Of a DNA stretch of 6,319 bases, positions 1-5,331 are shown piece after piece (positions within the stretch are counted from its first letter, which is position 1; every line of letters starts with the position of its first letter). Source of the stretch: Defluviicoccus sp. (GTDB lineage Bacteria; Pseudomonadota; Alphaproteobacteria; Rhodospirillales; Defluviicoccaceae); NCBI GenBank assembly GCA_013414705.1, contig CP058705.1, positions 4,072,286-4,078,604 of the forward strand, in the 5' to 3' direction. The position numbers were made by a program, and so were the translations under genes. The notes beneath the pieces are model-generated. The model was not told the origin of the DNA and searched no databases. It was given only the letters and a program-made list of their open reading frames with translations.

Positions 1-570
1 CAGGCGAAAGCGGCGGATGAGCGCCAGTGCAATCGGGCCGCCGATGCAGCAGGCGGCGAGCAGGCCGATCATGTTGACCGCCGTGCCCAGGCGCGACATG
101 TGCGCGAGGCCGTACGTTGATTCGAAGATCGGCGCCCAGGCGACGGTGGTTCCCGAGCGGCCGATGAGCGCCATCGAGCCGGCGACGATCCCGACCCGTG
201 GATCGTGTCCGAAGGCGTCCGCCAGCAGCATGCCGGCTGTATTCTGGATAACGATGAACACGGCTGCGAGGCCGACCAGGATGCCGAGCGGCCGGCCATT
301 GGCGAGCAGATCGCGCAGATTGGCGCGCAGGCCCAGAGCTGCAAAGAAATAGACGAGCAGGATGTCGCGGCGGGAGAGGTCGAAGGTGATCGTTACGTTG
401 GCGAGGGCGTGCAGCAGCGCGATCGCGATGGCACACGCCGCACCACCGACCATCGCCTCCGGGATGCTGTAGTCTCGCAGCACCTTGACCTTGCGAACGA
501 TGCCATAACCGACGAAGAACACGATCATCGCGATCGTCGTCGTGTTGAAGATATCCATTTCGATGGTCAT
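1..570 (-). CDS. Sodium/glutamate symporter family protein (GltS/ESS), N-terminal 190 residues, partial at left edge
   Basis: Inner-membrane carrier expected to couple sodium entry to uptake of glutamate or a similar anion; the substrate is inferred from the family. I read this frame by translating the reverse strand. Visible features are an N-terminal hydrophobic helix (about residues 8-26), the IPEAMVGG motif (36-43; E. coli GltS has a near-identical IPEPVAGG), a helix with YFFAALGLRANL (74-85), a third hydrophobic stretch (94-118), and the pore-loop region GSMALIGRSGTTVAW (131-145), followed by FESTYG and another membrane segment. These align in order with the N-terminal half of E. coli GltS. 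The frame is open from an upstream TAA to the window edge. The ATG at 570 gives the longest ATG start; the ATG at 558 (residue 5, MDIFN) aligns better with E. coli GltS, and neither has a strong ribosome site. Oddity: the conserved GGXG of the first re-entrant loop reads GRSG, so this may be a divergent subgroup with another substrate. It diverges from the lipoprotein gene at 787. Confidence 0.88.
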   Translation of the reverse strand, partial: MTIEMDIFNTTTIAMIVFFVGYGIVRKVKVLRDYSIPEAMVGGAACAIAIALLHALANVTITFDLSRRDILLVYFFAALGLRANLRDLLANGRPLGILVGLAAVFIVIQNTAGMLLADAFGHDPRVGIVAGSMALIGRSGTTVAWAPIFESTYGLAHMSRLGTAVNMIGLLAACCIGGPIALALIRRFRL

Positions 571-584
571 GCCGCCCCGCCCGT

Positions 585-598
585 CGTCGCTGGCGACG
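585..598. repeat. Short perfect inverted repeat in the symporter leader
   Basis: CGTCGC and GCGACG face each other around two bases, 15 bases upstream of the symporter ATG at 570. In RNA the loop would open to at least four bases, leaving a five-pair stem. It could be a leader hairpin affecting translation, or chance in GC-rich DNA. No function is shown. Confidence 0.3.
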
Positions 599-774
599 GT
601 TTATCGGGCGGCGCGATTGGCGAGTAAAGTCTGCCGCAACAGGCCGGTGTCAGGAAGCTGACTCCGAAGCTCTTGCATCAGGCGCGCGATAGGGCACAAG
701 AGCCGCGACGGGCGGTGCGTCAGCGGCTAAAGATGGTACTCATCGATGGGAATGCACGATCCACTCGCGAGGTC

Positions 775-779
775 AGGGG
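775..779 (+). promoter_or_regulatory. Ribosome binding site deciding the lipoprotein start
   Basis: AGGGG lies seven bases before the ATG at 787. It supports that start over the longer frame beginning at 673, whose first 38 residues are arginine-rich and would bury the signal peptide. Confidence 0.5.
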
Positions 780-786
780 CCGCGTG

Positions 787-1035
787 ATGACGAAGCCACG
801 TTATGCGATGCGCTATGCGATTGCGGGTCTGCTGACTCTCACCGCCCTGTCTGCCTGCGAGACCTATGTCGATCCGAATACTGGACAGACGCAAGTTCGC
901 TGGACCCTGCCCGGGACGCAGGCCAACGCCGATGCGTCGCGCGAGCGCTGGTGGCAATGCGTGCAGTTCCGTTCCGAGCTGGTGCGAGCGCAACCTGCCC
1001 AACGGCCGGCCGCCGGGAATTGGTCCGTTCAGTGA
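787..1035 (+). CDS. Small predicted lipoprotein, probably frameshifted near its C-terminus
   Basis: 82 residues as read. The N-terminus is a textbook lipoprotein signal: positive residues (K3, R5, R9), a hydrophobic core, then the lipobox LSAC with cysteine 24, followed by ETYVDPNTGQTQVRW. The mature chain would be acylated and membrane anchored; there is a glutamate rather than an aspartate after the cysteine, so outer-membrane sorting is possible. I do not recognise a named family. Around RWWQCVQFRSE (about residues 54-64) the protein looks normal, but after it this frame becomes LVRAQPAQRPAAG, with more A/T at third positions, and stops at 1035. The next frame, entered by skipping C979, reads WCERNLPNGRPPGIGPF with twelve successive G/C-ending codons and stops at 1081. 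The intact form was therefore probably about 97 residues. Either the gene is a recent pseudogene or there is a one-base sequence error. It diverges from the symporter gene. Confidence 0.6.
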   Translation: MTKPRYAMRYAIAGLLTLTALSACETYVDPNTGQTQVRWTLPGTQANADASRERWWQCVQFRSELVRAQPAQRPAAGNWSVQ

Positions 1036-1081
1036 ACCACCGGAGCAGGGTGGGGACTTCGCTGATCGAAACGATCCGTAA
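979..1081 (+). pseudogene. Displaced C-terminal segment of the lipoprotein (+1 frame)
   Basis: Skipping C979 lets the reading frame pass from GAG (Glu, 976-978) straight to TGG TGC GAG CGC, giving the joined sequence QFRSE-WCERNLPNGRPP, which continues to TAA at 1079-1081. Third codon positions are G or C for the first twelve codons, as in the surrounding genes, while the annotated frame loses this bias at the same point. This segment has no start codon or ribosome site of its own at the junction, so it is best read as the separated tail of the upstream gene. Confidence 0.45.
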
Positions 1082-1193
1082 GGGTTAACTGTTCGCGGAT
1101 ATTCATTACGCGGCGGGGAAACGACCACAACAGAGGCTCGTCAGGTCGAATACCTCGTGATTGGATGGTCATGGACGGAACATGGCTATCGGA

Positions 1194-1243
1194 CCCGGGA
1201 TCAGCCGATCAGCAGGTGGTGATCCGTCATGTGATCTCCCGGG
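1194..1243. repeat. Nested inverted repeats at the 3' end of the acidic ORF
   Basis: The outer arms are CCCGGGATCA (1194-1203) and TGATCTCCCGGG (1232-1243), which pair fully apart from a two-base bulge. Inside them GATCA (1207-1211) faces TGATC (1220-1224). The structure spans the stop codon of the leftward ORF (1227-1229), so it could be a 3'-end stem for that transcript. There is no U-run on either side, so it is not a standard rho-independent terminator. Confidence 0.45.
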
Positions 1244-1823
1244 AAACCGGATCCTCCAGACCCTGCGACATCCCCACCGCATCGAAATTGAGCTCGATGC
1301 TGACCTCATACGCCTGGTCAATGGCGTCGTGGCCATCGGAGACCGCATTCAGCCAGTCCGAAAGCAAGTCCGATCCGGCCCGGAAGCTCAGTCCGGCCAA
1401 TAGGCGCGACAGGTCCAGCGTGTGGCCCAGACTGTCCCAGTCCGGCGTCGAATCAAGCTGCGAGACAGAACCGGAAGTGTCATCTCCGGTTATGCCGGCT
1501 TCGGAGATCAGGCGGACCGGCTCGCCTGTCTCTCCATCCGCCTCAAGGATGAACCTCGCGCCGTCGGCCTCCTCGAACCCGGCGCCCCCGCACAGAGGAT
1601 CGTCTTCGGTGCGATACGCTTCTGGGGCCATGCCGGTGCCATGTTCGGCACGCTCACCGTCACCATCCGGCGCGCTGCTACCACCATAATCCTGCAGCGC
1701 GTTGTCGCCGTCTATGGGGTGGTCGTCCGTCGCCAGGGCCACCGTTCGATCATCTGCCGCGCGACTGGGGGCAGACCTAACCGTATCGGTTTCGGATACC
1801 ACGGATCCCGCGCAAATCCCCAT
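1227..1823 (-). CDS. Acidic Gly/Asp-rich hypothetical protein, possibly a remnant of an RTX / type I secretion substrate
   Basis: 198 residues from the ATG at 1823, which has AAGGGA seven bases upstream. The frame is open back to a TTG at 1901 that directly follows an in-frame TGA and has no ribosome site. No family is firmly recognised. The chain is rich in Asp, Glu, Gly, Ser and Thr and has no membrane segment or signal peptide. Residues 73-95 (TEDDPLCGGAGFEEADGARF...) resemble one degenerate calcium-binding RTX nonapeptide followed by a beta strand. Residues 134-155 (HTLDLSRLLAGLSFRAGSDLLS) resemble the 'D-x-LDLSDLL' segment near the end of type I secreted proteins, where the secretion signal lies. 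If so, this is the C-terminal end of a large surface or secreted protein whose upstream part is missing. Codon bias is weaker than in the flanking genes, consistent with decay or foreign origin. It could also be spurious coding in GC-rich DNA. Confidence 0.4.
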   Translation of the reverse strand: MGICAGSVVSETDTVRSAPSRAADDRTVALATDDHPIDGDNALQDYGGSSAPDGDGERAEHGTGMAPEAYRTEDDPLCGGAGFEEADGARFILEADGETGEPVRLISEAGITGDDTSGSVSQLDSTPDWDSLGHTLDLSRLLAGLSFRAGSDLLSDWLNAVSDGHDAIDQAYEVSIELNFDAVGMSQGLEDPVSREIT

Positions 1824-2086
1824 CTCTGCATCCCTTGCTTGCAGAGTTCCCTCGCCAGCGCTGTGTCGAAGACCGAGCCAGGACTCGGCCCTGACATTCA
1901 ATCACTGGATGTCTCCGGCAATGAGCGCTGCCTTTATCGCCAGTTATTCAGCTCTCTGCGGACGACGACGTGATATCTCAGCACGGTATACTCATATGAG
2001 CAATAAAATAAGACAAAAAATCCCGTTATGGTTGGAGATGGGGCGCCGGGCGGATAAGCCTCGATCGGCGGCAGAGCGAAACGCTG
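1824..2086. other. Intergenic stretch with an AT-rich island
   Basis: No convincing gene. Bases about 1983-2030 are markedly AT-rich against the surrounding GC-rich sequence and contain the perfect palindrome CTCATATGAG (1991-2000) and a six-base A-run (2015-2020). The island lies downstream of the leftward transferase gene and upstream of the leftward acidic ORF, so it could hold that ORF's promoter or a regulator site. I could not fit a good -35/-10 pair. Confidence 0.4.
1991..2000. repeat. Perfect 10-bp palindrome in the AT-rich island
   Basis: CTCATATGAG reads the same on both strands. It could be a half-size operator or chance. It includes the ATG of a short open frame that I do not consider a gene. 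Confidence 0.35.
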
Positions 2087-2812
2087 TTACCGGTCGGACG
2101 GATACAGCCGGGCTTGCAGCCGCTCGCAGTGAGCCGTGAGGTTCGCAAGCCCAAGGGCCATCTGCTTCAGCGGTGAATCAATGGGCGGAACGACGATCTC
2201 GGCGACATAGGCATGCGTCCACAGATCGAGCAGTGTCGGGCGCTCGCTGCCGAAAAACCAGGTGTCCGTGCCCAGCAGGTCGCTCAGAGCCCGGATGTCC
2301 TCGGCACCGAGGCGGCCGATGTCGTCCTGCGCATGCCGGCCGGTTCCCTGCGCACGCAGCGCGGCGGCCATCTTCCGCCGCAGCATCGCCTCGGCGAGCG
2401 GCCGCGCGGGCCAGGGGATCCGGGAGAAGAACGCCCTGCGAAGCAACGACCAGCCTGGCTCTGCGAACCAGCGAAAGTGTACCGCAGTCCAGTAAAGGTG
2501 CTCGTCGAGCATCCGCCGAAAGGCGAGCGAGATCGCCCGCTGCTGTGGGCTCAATTCCCGATCGAGGTCGATGTCGCGAATGCGCGACAGACGCTCGATG
2601 ATCAGCGTCGAATCGCCGACAACGGAGCCGTCATCTTCCTCGATGAACGGCAGCTTGCCCTTAGGCGACTTCGCGAAGCTCTTCGTGCGATCGAACGGCA
2701 CCACCTCGAACGGGATCGCAGCCTCGCGCAGGAAACTCTCCAGTTTCAGACAGAACGGGCTTGGATCGGCGAGCCCCCAGGCCGGCCCGAACTTGTGCAG
2801 CTTGATCGTCAT
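2087..2812 (-). CDS. Glutathione S-transferase family protein, metaxin/FAXC-like class
   Basis: 241 residues, cytosolic. The N-terminal thioredoxin-like domain (about 1-78) starts IKLHKFGPAWGLADPSPFCLKLESFL. It has the PFC segment at 19-21 where classical enzymes carry the active-site Tyr/Ser/Cys, the cis-proline strand KLPFIE (53-58, Pro55) and the GDSTLI motif (66-71), equivalent to the family's E/D-S glutathione-contact turn. The helical C-terminal domain (about 88-235) contains FFGSERPTLLDLWTHAYVA, with the T-x-x-D N-capping box (T193, D196) typical of the GST fold. The pattern matches the bacterial relatives of metaxin and 'failed axon connections' proteins (GST_N_4/GST_C_6), many of which have no proven transferase activity, so the substrate is unknown. 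The start at 2812 is set by AGGGAGGA four bases upstream; a longer frame to 2935 would run through the leader repeats. It diverges from the small membrane protein at 3067. Confidence 0.88.
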   Translation of the reverse strand: MTIKLHKFGPAWGLADPSPFCLKLESFLREAAIPFEVVPFDRTKSFAKSPKGKLPFIEEDDGSVVGDSTLIIERLSRIRDIDLDRELSPQQRAISLAFRRMLDEHLYWTAVHFRWFAEPGWSLLRRAFFSRIPWPARPLAEAMLRRKMAAALRAQGTGRHAQDDIGRLGAEDIRALSDLLGTDTWFFGSERPTLLDLWTHAYVAEIVVPPIDSPLKQMALGLANLTAHCERLQARLYPSDR

Positions 2813-2820
2813 CGGTCCTC
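2813..2820 (-). promoter_or_regulatory. Strong ribosome binding site of the transferase gene
   Basis: On the minus strand the bases immediately before the ATG read AGGGAGGACCG-ATG, with the purine run about four bases away. It fixes the start at 2812 and abuts a tandem repeat. Confidence 0.65.
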
Positions 2821-2852
2821 CCTGACAGCATCCTGCCCTGACAGCATCTTGC
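2821..2852. repeat. Tandem 16-bp duplication in the transferase leader
   Basis: CCTGACAGCATCCTGC (2821-2836) is followed without a gap by CCTGACAGCATCTTGC (2837-2852): two copies, 15 of 16 bases identical. On the transferase strand each copy ends in GTCAGG, so the duplication places a second purine-rich AGG upstream of the true ribosome site. Copy number could vary by slipped-strand replication and change leader length. Confidence 0.85.
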
Positions 2853-2862
2853 GCCGCGGCGC
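2851..2862. repeat. Perfect 12-bp GC palindrome
   Basis: GCGCCGCGGCGC is self-complementary and overlaps the end of the tandem repeat. It could be a leader hairpin or a protein site, but such palindromes also arise by chance in GC-rich DNA. Confidence 0.45.
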
Positions 2863-3066
2863 GCCCGCACGATGGCCTGACCGCAGCATGTGACCATCCG
2901 TAGATCCGGTGCACCGCTGCCCATCGTCGCCGCAAGTGCTATACGGACAGGGGCTGGCGCCACGACCATCAACACTCGGGACGCCCGGCCTAACGCGCCA
3001 GCTGCCGGGATCGTACCCTTTGCAGAGATAGCTCCCCGGCATCGCTCCGCAATCGATGAGGCACTC

Positions 3067-3456
3067 ATGCTCAAGGCAATCCCGCTGCTCGTCATCGTCA
3101 TCATCGCCTACAACGTCGTCGTCATCGTCAGCGGGATCGCGATCGACGCCGGACTATTCTCGATGCGACTGCCGTCCGGAGCGGACTGGATGCTCACCCT
3201 CGGCGACGTGCTGATCCTCATCGGTCTCGGTCTGCTGTTCGTCGAGATCGTCAAGGCCGGACGATCGCGCCGGGCTGGCGTCGATCATGCACTGTCGATG
3301 GTGCTGTTCGTCGTCGCCCTGCTCGAATTCCTGCTGGCGCCGGCCTGCGGCACCAGCGTGTTCCTGATCATCACCGCCCTGACCCTCGTCGACGTCATCG
3401 CCGGCTTCACCGTCAGCCTGTCGACAGCCCAACGCGACATTTCGATCACTTCTTGA
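3067..3456 (+). CDS. Small four-helix integral membrane protein of unknown function
   Basis: 129 residues. Four hydrophobic segments are clear: about 4-26 (AIPLLVIVIIAYNVVVIVSG), 42-63 (MLTLGDVLILIGLGLLFVEIV), 74-92 (HALSMVLFVVALLEFLLAP) and 97-118. Charged residues lie in the loops; the RSRR cluster at 66-69 suggests that the loop between helices 2 and 3 is cytoplasmic. The LPSG(A)xW segment before helix 2, the GDVLIL and VEIVKA segments and an acidic residue in helix 3 (Glu87) look conserved from memory of similar sphingomonad hypothetical proteins, but I know of no assigned function. The ATG at 3067 is chosen because GAGG sits five bases upstream and the hydrophobic helix begins at once; the longer frame back to 2890 is low-quality. 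It lies between the divergent transferase gene and the tetR-exporter operon and appears to be its own transcription unit. Confidence 0.8.
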   Translation: MLKAIPLLVIVIIAYNVVVIVSGIAIDAGLFSMRLPSGADWMLTLGDVLILIGLGLLFVEIVKAGRSRRAGVDHALSMVLFVVALLEFLLAPACGTSVFLIITALTLVDVIAGFTVSLSTAQRDISITS

Positions 3457-3464
3457 GGAGCGCC

Positions 3465-3478
3465 CCGGCGACAGCCGG
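3465..3478 (+). other. Small hairpin after the membrane protein gene
   Basis: CCGGC-GACA-GCCGG forms a five-pair stem with a four-base loop nine bases after the stop. No U-run follows, so it is at best a weak or rho-assisted 3' end. Confidence 0.25.
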
Positions 3479-3507
3479 CACAATGACAAGCGCATAACGG
3501 CCATCGC

Positions 3508-3537
3508 TTGACGTGAGCCATCATGCGGTCCTAGTAA
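3508..3537 (+). promoter_or_regulatory. Candidate sigma-70-type promoter of the tetR-exporter operon
   Basis: TTGACG (3508-3513) matches the -35 consensus at five of six bases. TAGTAA (3532-3537), 18 bases later, is a weak -10 (three of six). Transcription would begin around 3544, inside the palindrome described next, leaving a very short leader before the ATG at 3558 or at 3570. Confidence 0.4.
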
Positions 3538-3557
3538 GTAAGTGATTGATCGCTAAC
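3538..3557. promoter_or_regulatory. Candidate TetR operator, 20-bp imperfect palindrome
   Basis: GTAAGTGA (3538-3545), four central bases, then TCGCTAAC (3550-3557): six of the eight base pairs are symmetric. It sits just after the candidate -10 and ends one base before the repressor's ATG, the usual place for a self-repressing TetR operator. A further AGTA repeat precedes it. The half-site pattern (G-T-x-A-G-x-G-A) is of the type seen for TetR proteins, but the assignment is inferred. Confidence 0.5.
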
Positions 3558-4163
3558 ATGCGGGCTCGGATGAACCGAAAGTCAGCAGCCGTGCGCAAGG
3601 GCGAGATCGTGCGGGCCGCGCTCGAACTGATCGGCCGCAATGGCGCCGGTGCGCTCACCACGGGCGCCATCGCTGATGCCGTGGGCGTTTCGCAGGCTGC
3701 CGTGTTCCGCCACTTTCCGACCAAGAGCGCCATCGTCTTCGCCTGCGTGGACTGGATCGGCGATCAGGTCCGCCCGGCGGTGGAGGCTGCGGCAACCGAG
3801 CCCGGCCCTCCGGAACAGCGACTTCGGCGCATCGTCGGCACCTTGCTCGCGGTTGCTCGTCACATTCCCGCGATGCCGACGACGATGCTTTCGCGCGAAA
3901 TGCACGCCGAGTTCCCTGAACTGAAGGAAAAGCTGCGGGAGCGACGACGTCTCCTGCATCACACGCTGCAAGACGCGCTTGACCAGGGCAAGGCAGACGG
4001 CGCCTTCAGGAGCGAGCTCGACAGCTCGACAGCTGCCTACCTGTTGATGGGAACCGTACACAGCCTGCTGTTCCGCTGGCACCACATCGACCATGACCTC
4101 GATCTCGACCGGGAATTAGCCGGAATGCTCGATATTCTGTTCAGCGGGCTCAACCGTCGCTGA
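3558..4163 (+). CDS. TetR/AcrR-family transcriptional regulator, likely local repressor of the exporter
   Basis: 201 residues from the ATG at 3558. The N-terminal DNA-binding domain (about 15-63) is canonical: IVRAALELIGRNGAGALTT, then the helix-turn-helix AIADAVGVSQAAVFRHFPTK, with the typical VFRHFPTKSAI in place of the common 'YYHFxSKE'. The remainder (about 70-201) is the helical ligand-binding and dimerisation domain, with PTTMLSREMHAEFPELKEKLRERR resembling a TetR_C subgroup. Start choice: a TTG at 3546 lies inside the palindrome and is unlikely; ATG at 3558 and ATG at 3570 are both possible, and none has a good ribosome site, so a leaderless or near-leaderless message is possible. The stop codon TGA overlaps the ribosome site of the permease gene that follows, tying it to the exporter. 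It probably senses a substrate of the pump and represses its own operon; this is inferred from layout. Confidence 0.9.
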   Translation: MRARMNRKSAAVRKGEIVRAALELIGRNGAGALTTGAIADAVGVSQAAVFRHFPTKSAIVFACVDWIGDQVRPAVEAAATEPGPPEQRLRRIVGTLLAVARHIPAMPTTMLSREMHAEFPELKEKLRERRRLLHHTLQDALDQGKADGAFRSELDSSTAAYLLMGTVHSLLFRWHHIDHDLDLDRELAGMLDILFSGLNRR

Positions 4164-4167
4164 GGAG
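4162..4167 (+). promoter_or_regulatory. Ribosome binding site of the permease, overlapping the tetR stop
   Basis: GAGGAG begins within the repressor's TGA stop and lies nine bases before the ATG at 4177 but only three before a TTG at 4171, so the ATG is preferred. The overlap suggests translational coupling. Confidence 0.6.
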
Positions 4168-4176
4168 TCCTTGCCG

Positions 4177-5328
4177 ATGCTCTCCATCGCGCTGAAGATG
4201 CTTACCGGCAACCGTGGCAAGTATTTCGCCATCGTCAGCTCGCTCGCCTTCACCTCGTTCGTGATGACCCAGCAGCCAGCCACCTTTATGGGCATCATGG
4301 CGCGCACCTACAGCTTTCTGACCGACACGGGTCGTGTCGACCTGTGGGTGATGGACCCGAAGGTTCAGTTCGTCGACGACATCAAGCCGATGCAAGACAC
4401 CAAGCTTTACGCGGTGCGAGGCGTCGAAGGGGTGGAGTGGGCCGTGCCGCTGTACAAGGGTTCGATCCGCGCCCGGCTTGACAATGGCACCTTCCAGAAC
4501 TGCGTGCTCGTCGGTCTCGACGACGCCTCGCTGATCGGCGGCCCGGCACGGATGGTGGAGGGACAGCTCGCCGATCTGCGGCGCAGCGAAAGCATCATCG
4601 TCGACATCGATGGCGCCACGAACCGGCTGGCGAGGACCGTCAACGGTGAACGCGTGCCGCTTGCCGTCGGCGACGTCGTCGAGCTGAACGACCACCGGGC
4701 GACGGTCGTGGGCCTTTCCCAAGCTTCGGCCTCCTTCCAGTCGCTGCCAATCGTCTACACTACCTATTCTCGCGCTAAGGCGTTCGTGCCGGCGGAGCGC
4801 AAGCTGCTGTCCTTCATCCTGGTCAAATTGCGGCCGGGCGAGGATGCGCACGCCGTGGCTCAGCGCATTCGGGCCACGACCGGTCTCGCCGCCTATACGT
4901 GGGACGAATTCCGCAATCTCACGCTGCACTATTTCCTGAAGAACACCGGCATCCTGATCAACTTCGGCCTGTCGATCACGCTCGCCTTTCTCATCGGTGC
5001 GGCGATCGCTGGTCAGACCTTCTATGCGTTCACGCTCGAAAACCTGCGGCACTTCGGCGTGCTGAAGGCGCTGGGGGCCGGCAACTGGACGCTGGCCTGG
5101 ATGGTGCTGCTGCAGGCGGTGGTCGCCGGTGGCACCGGTTACGGCCTCGGTGCCAGCGCCGTCGCCTTGTTCAGCAACTTCGTCATCGGTGCCAACTTCC
5201 GGTTCCTCCTCATCTGGCAAATTCCGGCGGCGGTGCTCGCAATGGTGCTGCTGGTTTGCGTAACAACCGCACTGCTCAGCATCCGTCGCGTCGTCCGGCT
5301 GGAACCCGCCGTCGTGTTCAAGAGCTGA
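4177..5328 (+). CDS. ABC exporter permease, DevC/MacB-FtsX type
   Basis: 383 residues. The membrane subunit of a type VII (MacB-fold) exporter. The topology is characteristic: one N-terminal helix (about 17-34) after an amphipathic stretch (MLSIALKMLTGNRGKY), a long periplasmic domain (about 40-250; it includes DTGRVDLWVMDPKVQFVDD and YKGSIRARLDNGTFQNCVLVG, as in DevC-like permeases), then three C-terminal helices of the FtsX domain (about 259-285, 304-334, 343-370). Between the first two lies ENLRHFGVLKALGAGNW, the cytoplasmic coupling segment that contacts the ATPase (compare 'REIGVLKALGAS'). The length fits the DevC family (about 385) and is shorter than MacB, which has its ATPase fused. 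Such permeases work with an ATPase and a periplasmic adaptor, here encoded directly after. In cyanobacteria DevBCA exports heterocyst glycolipids; here the substrate is unknown. It starts 13 bp after tetR and ends 3 bp before the ATPase gene. A homodimer is expected. Confidence 0.92.
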   Translation: MLSIALKMLTGNRGKYFAIVSSLAFTSFVMTQQPATFMGIMARTYSFLTDTGRVDLWVMDPKVQFVDDIKPMQDTKLYAVRGVEGVEWAVPLYKGSIRARLDNGTFQNCVLVGLDDASLIGGPARMVEGQLADLRRSESIIVDIDGATNRLARTVNGERVPLAVGDVVELNDHRATVVGLSQASASFQSLPIVYTTYSRAKAFVPAERKLLSFILVKLRPGEDAHAVAQRIRATTGLAAYTWDEFRNLTLHYFLKNTGILINFGLSITLAFLIGAAIAGQTFYAFTLENLRHFGVLKALGAGNWTLAWMVLLQAVVAGGTGYGLGASAVALFSNFVIGANFRFLLIWQIPAAVLAMVLLVCVTTALLSIRRVVRLEPAVVFKS

Positions 5329-5331
5329 ACG

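Noticed and set aside
205..627. Rightward open frame of 140 codons opposite the symporter
   Set aside because: The opposite strand encodes a clear GltS-type membrane protein. This frame is a Asp/Arg/His-rich shadow.
673..786. Longer start for the lipoprotein at 673
   Set aside because: The extra 38 residues are Arg-rich and would place the signal peptide internally. The ATG at 787 has a ribosome site and a proper signal peptide.
1422..1973. Rightward open frame of 183 codons opposite the acidic ORF
   Set aside because: No motif, signal or ribosome site. The composition is rich in Arg, Gly and Cys, typical of an antisense frame. The leftward frame gives the more protein-like sequence.
2015..2030. 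A-run as a rho-independent terminator of the transferase gene (T-run on the minus strand)
   Set aside because: On the minus strand the six T's are not preceded by a stable GC hairpin.
1996..2139. Short rightward ORF starting MSNKIRQKIP in the AT-rich island
   Set aside because: It has no ribosome site, its start lies inside the palindrome, and its second half is antisense to the end of the transferase gene.
2813..2935. N-terminal extension of the transferase to 2935
   Set aside because: It would translate the tandem repeat and palindrome into an Arg/Ala/Cys-rich segment unlike any GST, whereas the ATG at 2812 has a strong ribosome site and begins the thioredoxin-like fold.
3582..4094. Leftward open frame opposite the TetR gene
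   Set aside because: It is antisense to a well-recognised TetR protein with a canonical helix-turn-helix, and shows no motif of its own.
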